A stretch of 64,000 nucleotides of DNA. Origin: Streptomyces asiaticus. Lineage in GTDB: Bacteria; Actinomycetota; Actinomycetes; Streptomycetales; Streptomycetaceae. Where the stretch lies: positions 5,704,001 through 5,768,000 of the forward strand of contig NZ_JAGSHX010000006.1 in NCBI RefSeq assembly GCF_018138715.1, in the 5' to 3' direction. The notes below the pieces were generated by a model that saw only the letters and a program-made list of their open reading frames with translations, ran no database searches and was not told where the DNA came from. Positions within the stretch are counted from its first letter, which is position 1. The number at the start of each line of letters is the position of its first letter. Made by a program: the position numbers and the translations under genes. Of the stretch, positions 1-8,343 are shown piece by piece.

Positions 1-568
1 CCATCGCCGCGTCCTCCGCCGCGCTCTGGTCGGCGCAGTGGAAGAGCGTTTCCTGGAGGACGCCCAGGACGGCTCCGACCACGACCCGCACCTCGAAGTC
101 CTCCGGTGACCGGTCGCTGCGCTCGGCCAGGACCTCGGCGAGCAGGGCGCCGGTCCGGGACATGCTCTCGCTCATCCGGGCGCGCAGCCCCGGTACCTGG
201 CGGATCAGGGTGAGGCGGACCAGCATCTCCTGCCGCTCGTCACCGGCGAACTGCCGGAACAGGTCGAGCAGGACGCGCCGCAGCGAGGCGACCGGCGGTT
301 CGTCCAGCGGCCGGTCCCGGAGCGCGGCGAGCAGGACATCGTCGTACTCGTCGGAGAGGACGATGTCCTCCTTGGTGGGGAAGTAGCGGAAGACGGTGCT
401 GGGGGAGACATCGGCGGCCTCCGCGATGCGGTCCACCGGGGTCGCGTCGTAGCCCTGCTCGGTGAACAGCCGGTAGGCGGCGCGCCGGATCGCCTGCCGG
501 GTCTGGATCTTCTTGCGTTCGCGCAGCCCGAGCTTGGGCCGCGCGGACGTGGTACGTGCGGAAGCCAT
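1..568 (-). CDS. TetR-family transcriptional regulator (partial, C-terminus beyond window)
   Basis: The minus strand reads 189 residues from an ATG at 568 and runs off the left edge without a stop. The N-terminal 60 residues form a TetR DNA-binding domain: the recognition segment DVSPSTVFRYFPTKEDIV is typical of the family. The rest is the start of the helical ligand and dimer domain, which is too variable to predict a ligand. It begins 5 bp after the stop of the deleted MFS gene at 574-834, so the two are probably co-transcribed and translationally coupled. A near-perfect palindrome at 846-875, just upstream of the pair, is the likely operator for autoregulation. TetR/MFS pairs usually respond to toxic small molecules; that is a family expectation and not visible here. 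Confidence 0.88.
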   Translation of the reverse strand, partial: MASARTTSARPKLGLRERKKIQTRQAIRRAAYRLFTEQGYDATPVDRIAEAADVSPSTVFRYFPTKEDIVLSDEYDDVLLAALRDRPLDEPPVASLRRVLLDLFRQFAGDERQEMLVRLTLIRQVPGLRARMSESMSRTGALLAEVLAERSDRSPEDFEVRVVVGAVLGVLQETLFHCADQSAAEDAAM

Positions 569-573
569 GGATC

Positions 574-834
574 TCATTGTCGGGCATCGGCGGTCTCCTG
601 GACCATGGCGCCTTGATCGGCGGGGACCGTACGCGGCAGGAGGGTCGCGACGAGCGCCGCCGCCGCGAGGGAGGTGATGGTCGGCAGGGCGATGTTGAGG
701 ATCGTGGTGTCGAAGCCGATCACCAGGGTGCTGGCGACGAGGGCTGCGAGAGTGCACCAGCGACGTGGGTCCGGCCGTGGGTCCGGCCGTGGGTCCAGGC
801 GTGAGTCCGGCCGTGGGTTCGGGACAGCGGACAT
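574..834 (-). pseudogene. Internally deleted MFS (DHA2-type) transporter remnant
   Basis: This 86-residue frame has a good ribosome site (GGAGG, 6 nt before the ATG at 834). It carries the first membrane helix of a 14-helix drug-efflux MFS protein (TLVIGFDTTILNIALPTI, the usual motif around helix 1). It then jumps to what looks like the last helix and tail (TSLAAAALVATLLPR). Full-length relatives have about 450-520 residues, so roughly 400 residues of the middle are missing while the frame is kept. Residues 5-24 are a Pro-Arg-Asp stretch encoded by a 12-bp tandem repeat. Transport activity is very unlikely. It may persist only as a leader for the downstream TetR gene. Reading it as a native small membrane protein is possible but less likely. 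Confidence 0.7.
765..824. repeat. 12-bp tandem repeat, about five copies
   Basis: The unit GTGGGTCCGGCC starts at 765, 777, 789, 801 and 813, with the later copies slightly diverged. It lies inside the MFS remnant and encodes its Pro-Arg-Pro-Asp stretch on the minus strand. Because the unit is a multiple of three, copy-number change keeps the reading frame. Confidence 0.85.
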
Positions 835-845
835 GGCACACCTCC

Positions 846-875
846 GAGAGTTACCGTCAAATGACAGTAACTCTC
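846..875. promoter_or_regulatory. Inverted repeat, probable TetR operator
   Basis: A 30-bp inverted repeat: the left arm GAGAGTTACCGTCA faces the right arm TGACAGTAACTCTC, with a single mismatch per arm. It sits directly before the ribosome site of the MFS remnant/TetR unit, where autorepressing TetR proteins usually bind. Assignment to this TetR is inferred from position. Confidence 0.65.
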
Positions 876-909
876 AAAAGATGTATGAGCTGTCAATCGG
901 GGGTGTCTG

Positions 910-1620
910 TCAGGCGTGCTGATAGGCCACCAGGGAGATGCCGACGTAGTGCACGACGAAGGCGGCCAGCGTGAAGCTGTGGAACACCTCGTGGAAGCCG
1001 AACCAGCGGGGTGAGGGGTTCGGGCGCTTGGTGCCGTAGATCACCGCGCCCACGCTGTAGAGCAGCCCGCCGACGACGATCAGCGTCATCACGGCGATAC
1101 CGCCGGTGCGCAGGAAGTCGGGCAGGAAGAAGATGGCCGCCCAGCCCAGCGCGATGTAGCACGGGGTGTACAGCCAGCGCGGGGCGCCGACCCAGAAGAC
1201 CCGGAAGGCGATTCCGGCGAGCGCTCCGGCCCACACCAGCCACAGCAGCAACTGCTGTTTGCCGTGTGGCAGGAGCAGCAGCGTGAAGGGCGTATAGGTG
1301 CCCGCGATGATCAGGAAGATATTGGCGTGGTCCAGCCGCCGCAGCACCGCGGCGGTGCGCGGCCCCCAATTGCCGCGGTGGTAAAGGGCGCTGGTGCCGA
1401 ACAGCGCGCATGCGGTGAGGGTGTAGATGGCGCAGGCCAGCCGTCCGCGCGGACTGTCGGCGAGGGCCGTCAGTACCACGCCCGCGACCAGCGCGGCGGG
1501 AAACATGCCGGCGTGCAGCCAGCCGCGCAGCATCGGCTTCAGCGGGAGCGGCGGGACCGCTTGGGGCCCTGGGGGATTCTCAACGGCGGCATCGGGCGCG
1601 GCGGCAGTCATGGCGCTCAT
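910..1620 (-). CDS. Hemolysin III / PAQR-family integral membrane protein
   Basis: A 236-residue protein with about seven predicted membrane helices. Family signatures visible are ALYHRGNW with DHANIFLIIAGTYTPF (conserved His/Asp of the HlyIII/PAQR superfamily) and, near the C-terminus, FHEVFHSFTLAAFVVHY with the conserved HxxxH histidines. These residues are proposed to bind zinc in PAQR proteins, some of which are hydrolases; the physiological role in bacteria is unclear despite the name. I chose the ATG at 1620 (MSAM); a second ATG at 1611 is equally possible. Longer readings extend into the upstream non-coding DNA. It is transcribed divergently from the PEP carboxykinase gene. Confidence 0.88.
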   Translation of the reverse strand: MSAMTAAAPDAAVENPPGPQAVPPLPLKPMLRGWLHAGMFPAALVAGVVLTALADSPRGRLACAIYTLTACALFGTSALYHRGNWGPRTAAVLRRLDHANIFLIIAGTYTPFTLLLLPHGKQQLLLWLVWAGALAGIAFRVFWVGAPRWLYTPCYIALGWAAIFFLPDFLRTGGIAVMTLIVVGGLLYSVGAVIYGTKRPNPSPRWFGFHEVFHSFTLAAFVVHYVGISLVAYQHA

Positions 1621-1786
1621 GCTACCTACGCCACCGTAAGTTACCGGTCCATGTCGAGTGGTGATGGTCACCAGGGCGCCCACTGGACAGATGGCCCGTA
1701 CAGTCGGATGATCAAATGAGCGCGGTCGGCACCGGATGAGCTGAGCATCCGGGTCGCAGCCCCCAAGGGGTAGCTGTCTCCATAAT

Positions 1787-1808
1787 CGGATATGAGTGCA
1801 CATATCCG
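1787..1808. promoter_or_regulatory. Perfect 8-bp inverted repeat upstream of pckG
   Basis: The arms CGGATATG and CATATCCG are separated by 6 bp, 58 bp before the GTG start of PEP carboxykinase. This AT-containing dyad stands out against GC-rich surroundings and is the size expected for a dimeric repressor or activator. No regulator is identifiable from the sequence. Confidence 0.6.
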
Positions 1809-1865
1809 TCCAAACCCTCAATCAAGACGCCGGAGCGAGTGCGGTTCCGGCGGGATGGAGCGATC

Positions 1866-3701
1866 GTGGCGCCCAGCAATGTGGCTTCCTCCCTCACGAC
1901 CACCCCGAGCCCCACGAACCACCAGGAGCTGGTCTCCTGGGTCGGCGAGATCGCCGCCCTCACCCAGCCGGACCGGGTGGTGTGGTGCGACGGCTCGGAG
2001 GCGGAGTACGACCGCCTGTGCGCGGAACTCGTCGAGAAGGGCACCTTCAAGCGCCTTGACTCGATCAAGCGCCCCAACTCGTACTACGCCGCGTCCGATC
2101 CGAGCGATGTGGCGCGCGTCGAGGACCGTACGTTCATATGCTCCGAGAAGGAGGCGGACGCGGGCCCGACGAACCACTGGAAACACCCCGACGAGATGCG
2201 CGAGATCTTCGTCGGGGAACAGGGCGTCTTCCGGGGTTCGATGCGCGGCCGGACCATGTACGTCGTGCCCTTCTGCATGGGCCCGCTCGGCTCGCCGCTC
2301 TCCGCGATCGGCGTCGAGATCACCGACTCCGCCTACGTGGCGGTCTCCATGCGCACCATGACCCGCATGGGGCAGGAGGTCCTCGACGTCCTCGGGGACG
2401 AGGGCTTCTTCGTCAAGGCCGTCCACACCCTCGGCGCCCCGCTGGAGCCGGGCCAGGCCGATGTGCCCTGGCCGTGCAACCCGACCAAGTACATCTCGCA
2501 CTTCCCGGAGTCGCGGGAGATCTGGTCGTACGGCTCCGGCTACGGCGGTAACGCCCTGCTCGGCAAGAAGTGCTACGCCCTGCGCATCGCCTCGGTGATG
2601 GCGCGGGACGAGGGCTGGCTCGCCGAGCACATGCTGATCCTCAAGCTCACCCCGCCGCGTGGGGAGGCCAAGTACGTGGCCGCGGCGTTCCCGAGCGCGT
2701 GCGGCAAGACCAACCTCGCGATGCTGGAGCCGACCATCCCCGGCTGGACGGTCGAGACGATCGGCGACGACATCGCCTGGATGCGGTTCGGCGAGGACGG
2801 CAGGCTGTACGCGATCAACCCCGAGGCGGGCTTCTTCGGCGTCGCGCCCGGCACCGGTGAGCACACCAACGCCAACGCGATGAAGACCCTGTGGGGGAAC
2901 TCGGTCTTCACCAACGTGGCGCTCACCGACGACGGCGACGTGTGGTGGGAAGGCATGACCGAGGAGCCGCCCGCCCATCTGACCGACTGGAAGGGCAACG
3001 ACTGGACCCCGGCGAGCGAGACGCCCGCGGCCCACCCCAACGCCCGCTTCACCGTGCCGGCCGGTCAGTGCCCGATCATCGCGCCCGAGTGGGAGGACCC
3101 CAGGGGCGTGCCGATCTCGGCGATCCTCTTCGGCGGCCGCCGGGCCAGCGCCGTTCCGCTGGTGACCGAGTCCTTCGACTGGCAGCACGGTGTCTTCCTC
3201 GGCGCCAACGTGGCGAGCGAGAAGACCGCCGCGGCCGAGGGCAAGGTCGGCGAGCTGCGCCGCGACCCGTTCGCCATGCTGCCGTTCTGCGGCTACAACA
3301 TGGGCGACTACATGGCGCATTGGGTGGAGGTCGGCAAGAACGCCGACGCCGCCAAGCTGCCGAAGATCTACTACGTCAACTGGTTCCGCAAGGACGCCGA
3401 CGGGCGCTTCGTCTGGCCGGGCTTCGGCGAGAACAGCCGGGTGCTGAAGTGGATCGTCGACCGCCTGGACGGCAAGGCCGAGGGCGTGGAGTCCCCGATC
3501 GGGGTGCTGCCGACGCCCGAGGCGCTGGACACCGACGGTCTGGACCTCGACGACGCCTCGCTCGAGCTGCTGCTCACGGTCGACAAGGAGGTCTGGCGCG
3601 ATGAGGCCGGGCTGGTGCCGGACCACCTCAACACCTTCGGCGAGCACACGCCCAAGGAGATGTGGGACGAGTACCACGCACTGGTGAAGCGCCTGGGCTG
3701 A
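1866..3701 (+). CDS. pckG: Phosphoenolpyruvate carboxykinase (GTP)
   Basis: A 611-residue cytosolic enzyme converting oxaloacetate and GTP to PEP, CO2 and GDP, the first committed step of gluconeogenesis from TCA intermediates. The GTP-class signature is clear: kinase-1a loop [12 protein letters not shown] with its hyperreactive Cys near residue 279, the metal and nucleotide segment TIGDDIAWM just downstream, and the substrate region [11 protein letters not shown] near the N-terminus. The length matches the family (about 600). I chose the GTG at 1866 because GGAG lies 6-8 nt upstream; an in-frame ATG 27 bp earlier has no ribosome site. A dyad at 1787-1808 lies in the promoter region and a strong bidirectional terminator follows. 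Confidence 0.97.
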   Translation: MAPSNVASSLTTTPSPTNHQELVSWVGEIAALTQPDRVVWCDGSEAEYDRLCAELVEKGTFKRLDSIKRPNSYYAASDPSDVARVEDRTFICSEKEADAGPTNHWKHPDEMREIFVGEQGVFRGSMRGRTMYVVPFCMGPLGSPLSAIGVEITDSAYVAVSMRTMTRMGQEVLDVLGDEGFFVKAVHTLGAPLEPGQADVPWPCNPTKYISHFPESREIWSYGSGYGGNALLGKKCYALRIASVMARDEGWLAEHMLILKLTPPRGEAKYVAAAFPSACGKTNLAMLEPTIPGWTVETIGDDIAWMRFGEDGRLYAINPEAGFFGVAPGTGEHTNANAMKTLWGNSVFTNVALTDDGDVWWEGMTEEPPAHLTDWKGNDWTPASETPAAHPNARFTVPAGQCPIIAPEWEDPRGVPISAILFGGRRASAVPLVTESFDWQHGVFLGANVASEKTAAAEGKVGELRRDPFAMLPFCGYNMGDYMAHWVEVGKNADAAKLPKIYYVNWFRKDADGRFVWPGFGENSRVLKWIVDRLDGKAEGVESPIGVLPTPEALDTDGLDLDDASLELLLTVDKEVWRDEAGLVPDHLNTFGEHTPKEMWDEYHALVKRLG

Positions 3702-3726
3702 GCCACCCGCTCACCCCGCTCCATGG

Positions 3727-3760
3727 GCCGGGGCCCGCGCCTTCGGGCGCGGGCCCCGGC
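3727..3760. terminator. Bidirectional terminator between convergent genes
   Basis: A perfect 15-bp GC stem closed by a TTCG tetraloop. It lies 26 bp past the pckG stop and 46 bp past the stop of the convergent small gene, so it can serve both strands. Confidence 0.9.
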
Positions 3761-3806
3761 CGTGCGCCCTCTTCGGTCGTCAGCTCACGTCGGCGGTCGA
3801 GGGGGC

Positions 3807-4217
3807 TCAGGCCGCGAGGCCCAGGGCGGTCGCGTGGGAGCGCATGCGCTCGGCCGCCAGCGTCGTGGCCGCCGTGTCGTCGCGGGACGTGGCCACCACC
3901 AGGGCCCATCCGGCCAGGGTGTGGGCGCGCTGGTGGAGGGCGGCGATATGCGCCGGGTCCGTGGCCGCCGCCGTGGGGGCCGCGCGCAGCGGGGCGTGGC
4001 CGTCGCGCAGACGGGTGGCCTGCTCGGCGAGGCGCTGGGCGGCGTCGTCGAGGGTGGGGTCCGGGGTGAGGGTGCGCAGCTCGTCCGTCACGGTGAGCAG
4101 TGCGGTCAGATGTCCGGCCAGCCGGATGTCCAGCTCTTCCTCGCGGGAGCGGTGCGGGAAGTCGGGCTTGGGCTCGGCCATGCTGTGGACCGACTTGGTG
4201 CGGATCGGTTCGTACAT
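3807..4217 (-). CDS. Conserved hypothetical helical protein, 136 aa
   Basis: I do not recognise a named family. The protein is Ala/Leu/Thr-rich and predicted to be mostly helical, with no signal peptide or membrane segment, and has several His and Arg residues spread along the helices (HQRAHTLAGWALVVATSRDD, residues 94-113). It is transcribed toward pckG. The start at 4217 is supported by GGAGG 6 nt upstream; a second ATG at 4181 has no ribosome site. Its leader is unusual: the ribosome site is buried in a perfect 11-bp hairpin and a second palindrome lies just upstream, which suggests tight translational and transcriptional control. Confidence 0.75.
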   Translation of the reverse strand: MYEPIRTKSVHSMAEPKPDFPHRSREEELDIRLAGHLTALLTVTDELRTLTPDPTLDDAAQRLAEQATRLRDGHAPLRAAPTAAATDPAHIAALHQRAHTLAGWALVVATSRDDTAATTLAAERMRSHATALGLAA

Positions 4218-4248
4218 GGATGGCCTCCAAGAGGTGAGGAGGCCATCC
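4218..4248 (-). promoter_or_regulatory. Leader hairpin that sequesters the Shine-Dalgarno
   Basis: On the minus-strand transcript, GGATGGCCTCC pairs perfectly with GGAGGCCATCC across a 9-nt loop, and the 3' arm ends immediately before the ATG at 4217. The GGAGG ribosome site is part of that arm, so folding would hide it. This could be a thermosensor, a protein-binding site or an attenuator; the sequence alone cannot say which. Confidence 0.65.
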
Positions 4249-4252
4249 TAAC

Positions 4253-4267
4253 TTAGACTCTGTCTAA
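4253..4267. promoter_or_regulatory. Palindrome TTAGAC-N3-GTCTAA, candidate operator
   Basis: A perfect dyad of 6-bp arms and 3-bp spacer lying 36-50 bp before the small gene at 3807-4217 and 22 bp downstream of the end of the aminotransferase gene. It is AT-rich relative to its surroundings. Size and position fit a repressor site near the promoter of the small gene. Confidence 0.5.
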
Positions 4268-4288
4268 AGTTGAGCAGTAACTAAAAGA

Positions 4289-5500
4289 TCAGGGTTGGCC
4301 GTATCCGTCCAGGAAGTTCCCGATCCTGGTCACCGCGTCGGCGAGATCCTTCTTGGCGGGCAGCGTCACGATGCGGAAGTGATCCGGCTCGGGCCAGTTG
4401 AACCCCGTGCCGTGCACGATCATGATCTTCTCGGCCCGCAGCAGATCCAGGACCATCTGCCGGTCGTCCTTGATCTTGTAGACCTTGGGGTCCAGCTTAG
4501 GGAACGCGTACAGCGCGCCCTTGGGCTTCACGCAGCTGACGCCCGGGATCTGGGTCAGCAGCTCGTACGCCGTGTCCCGCTGCTCCACCAGCCGGCCGCC
4601 CGGGAGCACCAGGTCGTTGATCGACTGACGGCCGCCGAGCGCCGTGGCCACCGCGTGCTGCGCCGGCATATTGGCGCACAGCCGCATATTGGCCAGGATC
4701 GTCAGCCCCTCCAGATAGCTGGAGGCGTGCGACTTCGGGCCGCAGACCGCGACCCAGCCGCTGCGGTAGCCCGCCACCCGGTACGCCTTGGAGAGCCCGT
4801 TGAAGGTGAGGGTCAGCAGGTCCGGGGCGACGGCGGTGGTCGGGGTGTGGGTGGCGCCGTCGTAGAGGATCTTGTCGTAGATCTCGTCGGAGCAGACGAT
4901 CAGCTGGTGGCGGCGGGCGATGTCGGTGAGGCCGCGCAGCATCTCCTCGCCGTAGACGGCGCCCGTGGGGTTGTTCGGGTTGATGATGACGAGCGCCTTG
5001 GTGCGGTCGGTGACCTTGCGCTCGATGTCGGCGAGGTCCGGCAGCCAGTCCGACTGCTCGTCGCAGCGGTAGTGGACGGCGGTGCCGCCGGCGAGCGAGA
5101 CCGCGGCGGTCCACAGCGGATAGTCGGGGGCGGGGACGAGGACCTCGTCGCCGTCGTCCAGCAGCCCCTGCATCGACATCTGGATCAGCTCCGAGACGCC
5201 GTTGCCGAGGAAGATGTCCTCGACATCGAGGTCGATGCCCTGGGTCTGGTAGTGCTGCATCACCGCGCGCCGCGCGGACAGCAGGCCCTTGGCGTCGCCG
5301 TAGCCGTGGGCGTCGCCGAGGTTCCGGAGCATGTCCTCGAGGATCTCCGGGGGGCATTCGAAGCCGAAGGTCGCCGGATTTCCGGTGTTGAGCTTGAGGA
5401 TGCGGTGTCCTGCCGCCTCCAGCCGCATCGCCTCCTCGAGCACCGGGCCACGGATTTCGTAGCAGACGTTGGCGAGCTTCGTGGACTGGATCACCTGCAT
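4289..5500 (-). CDS. PLP-dependent aminotransferase, alanine aminotransferase (AlaA) type
   Basis: A 403-residue fold-type-I class I/II aminotransferase. Visible signatures are the N-terminal NTGNPATFGF, the cofactor-ring segment PAPDYPLW, NPNNPTGAVY, the Asp/Tyr pair SDEIYDKILYDG and the Schiff-base lysine in LSKAYRVAGYRSGW (near residue 238). The length and these motifs match the E. coli AlaA branch, which makes alanine from pyruvate and glutamate, so an alanine transaminase role is likely but substrate is inferred. I chose the ATG at 5500 (MQVIQSTK) because AAGGTGG precedes it; longer starts extend 8-24 residues without family support. It is transcribed alone, divergent from the peptide transporter operon. 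Confidence 0.9.
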   Translation of the reverse strand: MQVIQSTKLANVCYEIRGPVLEEAMRLEAAGHRILKLNTGNPATFGFECPPEILEDMLRNLGDAHGYGDAKGLLSARRAVMQHYQTQGIDLDVEDIFLGNGVSELIQMSMQGLLDDGDEVLVPAPDYPLWTAAVSLAGGTAVHYRCDEQSDWLPDLADIERKVTDRTKALVIINPNNPTGAVYGEEMLRGLTDIARRHQLIVCSDEIYDKILYDGATHTPTTAVAPDLLTLTFNGLSKAYRVAGYRSGWVAVCGPKSHASSYLEGLTILANMRLCANMPAQHAVATALGGRQSINDLVLPGGRLVEQRDTAYELLTQIPGVSCVKPKGALYAFPKLDPKVYKIKDDRQMVLDLLRAEKIMIVHGTGFNWPEPDHFRIVTLPAKKDLADAVTRIGNFLDGYGQP

Positions 5501-5694
5501 GTCGGCCACCTTACGGCGGTGCATCCGGGGCCGCTCGGTGTTTTTCGCCACGTGGACGGTGTACAGGGGCACCGGGCGGTGGTGGCCGCGATCCCGTGCG
5601 CCGCCCCCGGAGCGGCACGTCGCGCGGGATAACGAGTCTGTTTCCGGTGTTAATTTCCGCGAAAGAAGGGTTGGCCCGAACGGATTGCGTGGCT

Positions 5695-5732
5695 ATCGTT
5701 CACGCACTTCACCCAATCGTTCCACTGAACGA
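5695..5732. promoter_or_regulatory. Repeated half-site plus palindrome before the peptide ABC operon
   Basis: ATCGTTC occurs at 5695 and again at 5716 (21 bp apart, two helical turns). The second copy is part of the perfect dyad TCGTTC-N4-GAACGA at 5717-5732, which ends 23 bp before the start codon. This is a plausible operator for the TetR regulator encoded at the end of the operon; the link is inferred. Confidence 0.45.
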
Positions 5733-5755
5733 ATAAGGGAAGGGTGCCCCCGTTC

Positions 5756-7384
5756 ATGTCCCCGTTGATGCCCGAGACCTCCCACGGCACAGCCCCCGCC
5801 GCGGCCGGGATACCGCGGCGGTCGGTGCTCACCACCGCCGCGGCGGCCGTCGCCGCGCTCGGCGGCTCCGCCGCGCTGACCGGCTGCTCGGGAGCCGCCT
5901 CCGCCTCCCCGTCGAGGGCCGTGCCCACCCACGGCCCGGCCGGGCGGCCCGACCGCGGCGGCACCCTGCGCATCGCCCGGCCGCCCGCCTCCGACGCCGA
6001 GACCCTCGACCCCGCGAGCGCGCTGTCCGCGTACGAATACCTCGGCGCGCTCTACAACCGCCTGGTCCGGATCGCGCCCGACGGCACCGTCGCCCCCGAC
6101 CTCGCCGAGTCCTGGGAGCCCGACGCCAAGGCCACCACCTGGACCTTCCGGCTGCGCCGCGGCGTCACCTTCCACGACGGCCGCGCCTTCACCTCCGCCG
6201 ACGCCGCGTACACCCTGCGCCACATCCTCGCCAAGGCGACCGCGTCCCCGCAGGCCCCGGTGCTCTCCCCGCTGGTCGACCCGGGGCGGCTGCGCACCCC
6301 CGACGCCCACACCCTCGTCGTCCCGCTGAAGAGCCCGCACGCCGAGTTCCCCAGCCTGCTCACCCACTACAACTGCTACGTCGTGCCCGAGGGCAGCGCG
6401 GGCTCCATCGGCCGCACCGGCATCGGCACCGGCCCCTTCCGGCTCGCCTCCTTCACCGCCGCCGGGCCCGGCCGGGTCACCGCCTACGCCGATCACTGGG
6501 CCGGGCGCCCGGTCCTGGACGCGATCGACTTCTACACCGTGGCCGATATGCAGGCCCGCTCCAACGCCCTGCTCGCCGGGCAGGTCGATCTGCTCTCCCA
6601 GACCAATCTCGACTTCGCCACCGCCCGGGTCGTCGCCGCCTCCGACCGCGCCACGATCGCCCGCGCCGAGAACGCCCAGTGGTACGTGCTGCCGATGCTC
6701 ACCACCGAGAAGCCCTTCACCGATCCGCGGGTGCGGCAGGCGATGAAGCTCGCCTACGACCCCGCGCACATCCTGAAGGCCGCCCTCCAGGGCGCGGGCA
6801 CGGCCGGCTGGGACAACCCCGTCCCGCCCAACGACCCCGCCCATATCGCCACCCACCCCGCCCATGACCCCGAGAAGGCCCGCCATCTGCTGAAGCGGGC
6901 CGGGCACGAGCGGCTGGCGGTGGACCTCTACACCTCCTCGTACGACCCGATCTTCACGCCCATGGCTCTCGCCTACCAGGAGTCGGCCGGGCGCGCGGGC
7001 ATCCGCATCCGGGTCAAGACCGCGGCCGCGGACTCGTACTACACCCAGATCTGGATGAAGAAGCCGCTCATGGCCACCTACTGGTACACCGGACGCCCCG
7101 TCGACCAGCTGCTCAACCAGGTCTTCCGCGGCGGCTCCTCGTACAACGAGACCGCCTGGTCCGACAAGGAGTTCGACGCGCTGCTCGACCGGGCCCGCCG
7201 GGAGATCGACGAGGGCCGCAGGCGCGAGCTGTACGGACAGGCGCAGACGCTCGTCGTGGAGCGGGGCGGCGCGATCACCCCGATGTTCGCCGACCGGCTC
7301 GTCGGGATCTCCCGGAAGGTGCGCGGCTACGCCGAGCACGGCTTCGAGTTCGACTACCTCCACATCGGGCTGAAGGGGGCGTGA
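5756..7384 (+). CDS. ABC transporter substrate-binding lipoprotein, family 5 (peptide/opine type)
   Basis: An exported lipoprotein of about 542 residues that captures solutes for the importer encoded downstream. The N-terminus carries RRSVL followed by a hydrophobic stretch and the lipobox LTGC, compatible with Tat export and lipid anchoring. The mature domain has family-5 (SBP_bac_5) features: the early LDPASALSAYEYLGALYNRL, then LAESWEPDAKATTWTFRLRRG and the VTFHDGRAFTSADAAYTLRH motif. Family members bind oligopeptides, dipeptides or nickel; the CocE-type hydrolase in the same cluster favours peptides. I chose the ATG at 5756, about 11 nt after AAGGGAAGGG; a GTG at 5744 is too close to it. 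It is the first gene of the operon. Confidence 0.92.
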   Translation: MSPLMPETSHGTAPAAAGIPRRSVLTTAAAAVAALGGSAALTGCSGAASASPSRAVPTHGPAGRPDRGGTLRIARPPASDAETLDPASALSAYEYLGALYNRLVRIAPDGTVAPDLAESWEPDAKATTWTFRLRRGVTFHDGRAFTSADAAYTLRHILAKATASPQAPVLSPLVDPGRLRTPDAHTLVVPLKSPHAEFPSLLTHYNCYVVPEGSAGSIGRTGIGTGPFRLASFTAAGPGRVTAYADHWAGRPVLDAIDFYTVADMQARSNALLAGQVDLLSQTNLDFATARVVAASDRATIARAENAQWYVLPMLTTEKPFTDPRVRQAMKLAYDPAHILKAALQGAGTAGWDNPVPPNDPAHIATHPAHDPEKARHLLKRAGHERLAVDLYTSSYDPIFTPMALAYQESAGRAGIRIRVKTAAADSYYTQIWMKKPLMATYWYTGRPVDQLLNQVFRGGSSYNETAWSDKEFDALLDRARREIDEGRRRELYGQAQTLVVERGGAITPMFADRLVGISRKVRGYAEHGFEFDYLHIGLKGA

Positions 7385-8343
7385 TGTTCTCTTTCCTCCT
7401 CCGCCGTGTGGTCGCCGCGCTCGGCACCCTGCTGCTCTCCTCGGTCATGGTCTTCCTGGCCGTCCAGGCGCTGCCCGGCGATGTCGCCACCCAGGTGCTC
7501 GGCCGGGACGCCACCCCCGACGCGGTCGCCGCGCTGCGCAAGCAGATGGGTCTCGACCAGCCCGCCTGGGAGCGGTACGCCGACTGGATCAAGGGCGCGC
7601 TGCACGGCGACTTCGGCACCTCGCTGGTCACCACCAAGCCGGTGGGCGGCGAGGTCGCCCAGTACCTCGGCAACTCCGCCCTGATCGCCGTCGTCACCGT
7701 CCTCTTCGCGGTCACCGGCTCGGTCGTGCTCGGCGTCGTGGCCGGGCTCTACCGCGACCGCTGGCCGGACCATCTGATCTCCACGGTCAGCCTGGTCGGG
7801 ATGAGCGTCCCCGAATTCGTCGTGGCCACGGTGCTGGTGCTCGCCTTCTCCGTCACCGTGCCGGTGCTTCCCGCCGTGGTGCTGTACGGGCCGGGGGCCG
7901 GGGTCGGGCAGCTGCTCCCGGCGGTGTGGCTGCCCGCCGCCGCGCTCGCGATCGTCATGGCCGCGTACATCGTGCGGATGGCCCGTACCTCGGTGATCGA
8001 CGTCATGGCGAGCGAGTACGTCACCACGGCCCGGCTCAAGGGGCTGACCACCTGGCGCGTGGTCACCCGGCACGCGCTGCCCAGCGCCCTGCTGCCCACG
8101 CTGCACGTCATCGCGCTCAATGTGGCGTGGCTGGTGGGCGGCGTCGCCGTGGTCGAGAACGTCTTCAACTATCCCGGTATCGGGAAGCTGATGCTGACCT
8201 CCGTGCAGAACCGCGATCTGCCGGTCATCCAGGCCATCGCCCTCATCAGCGCGGTCGTCTACGTCGTCTGCAACCTCGCCGCCGACCTCGGGTCCATGGC
8301 CCTCAACCCCAAGCTCCGCACCCGAGGAGGGAGGATCCGATGA
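7384..8343 (+). CDS. ABC transporter permease, DppB/OppB type
   Basis: A 319-residue inner-membrane permease with about six helices. The EAA-like cytoplasmic loop for ATPase contact is visible as EYVTTARLKGLTTWRVVTRHALPSA (about residues 217-241), and the C-terminus has the typical NPKLR ending. The start overlaps the preceding stop as TGATG, so translation is coupled to the lipoprotein gene. It works as a heterodimer with the next gene product. Confidence 0.93.
   Translation: MFSFLLRRVVAALGTLLLSSVMVFLAVQALPGDVATQVLGRDATPDAVAALRKQMGLDQPAWERYADWIKGALHGDFGTSLVTTKPVGGEVAQYLGNSALIAVVTVLFAVTGSVVLGVVAGLYRDRWPDHLISTVSLVGMSVPEFVVATVLVLAFSVTVPVLPAVVLYGPGAGVGQLLPAVWLPAAALAIVMAAYIVRMARTSVIDVMASEYVTTARLKGLTTWRVVTRHALPSALLPTLHVIALNVAWLVGGVAVVENVFNYPGIGKLMLTSVQNRDLPVIQAIALISAVVYVVCNLAADLGSMALNPKLRTRGGRIR

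Noticed and set aside
1818..3677. Long open frame antisense to pckG (about 620 codons)
   Set aside because: It mirrors the codon bias of the real gene; its translation has no recognisable domain and pckG is certain.
5744..5755. GTG start for the substrate-binding lipoprotein
   Set aside because: It lies inside or directly next to the ribosome site; ATG at 5756 has better spacing.
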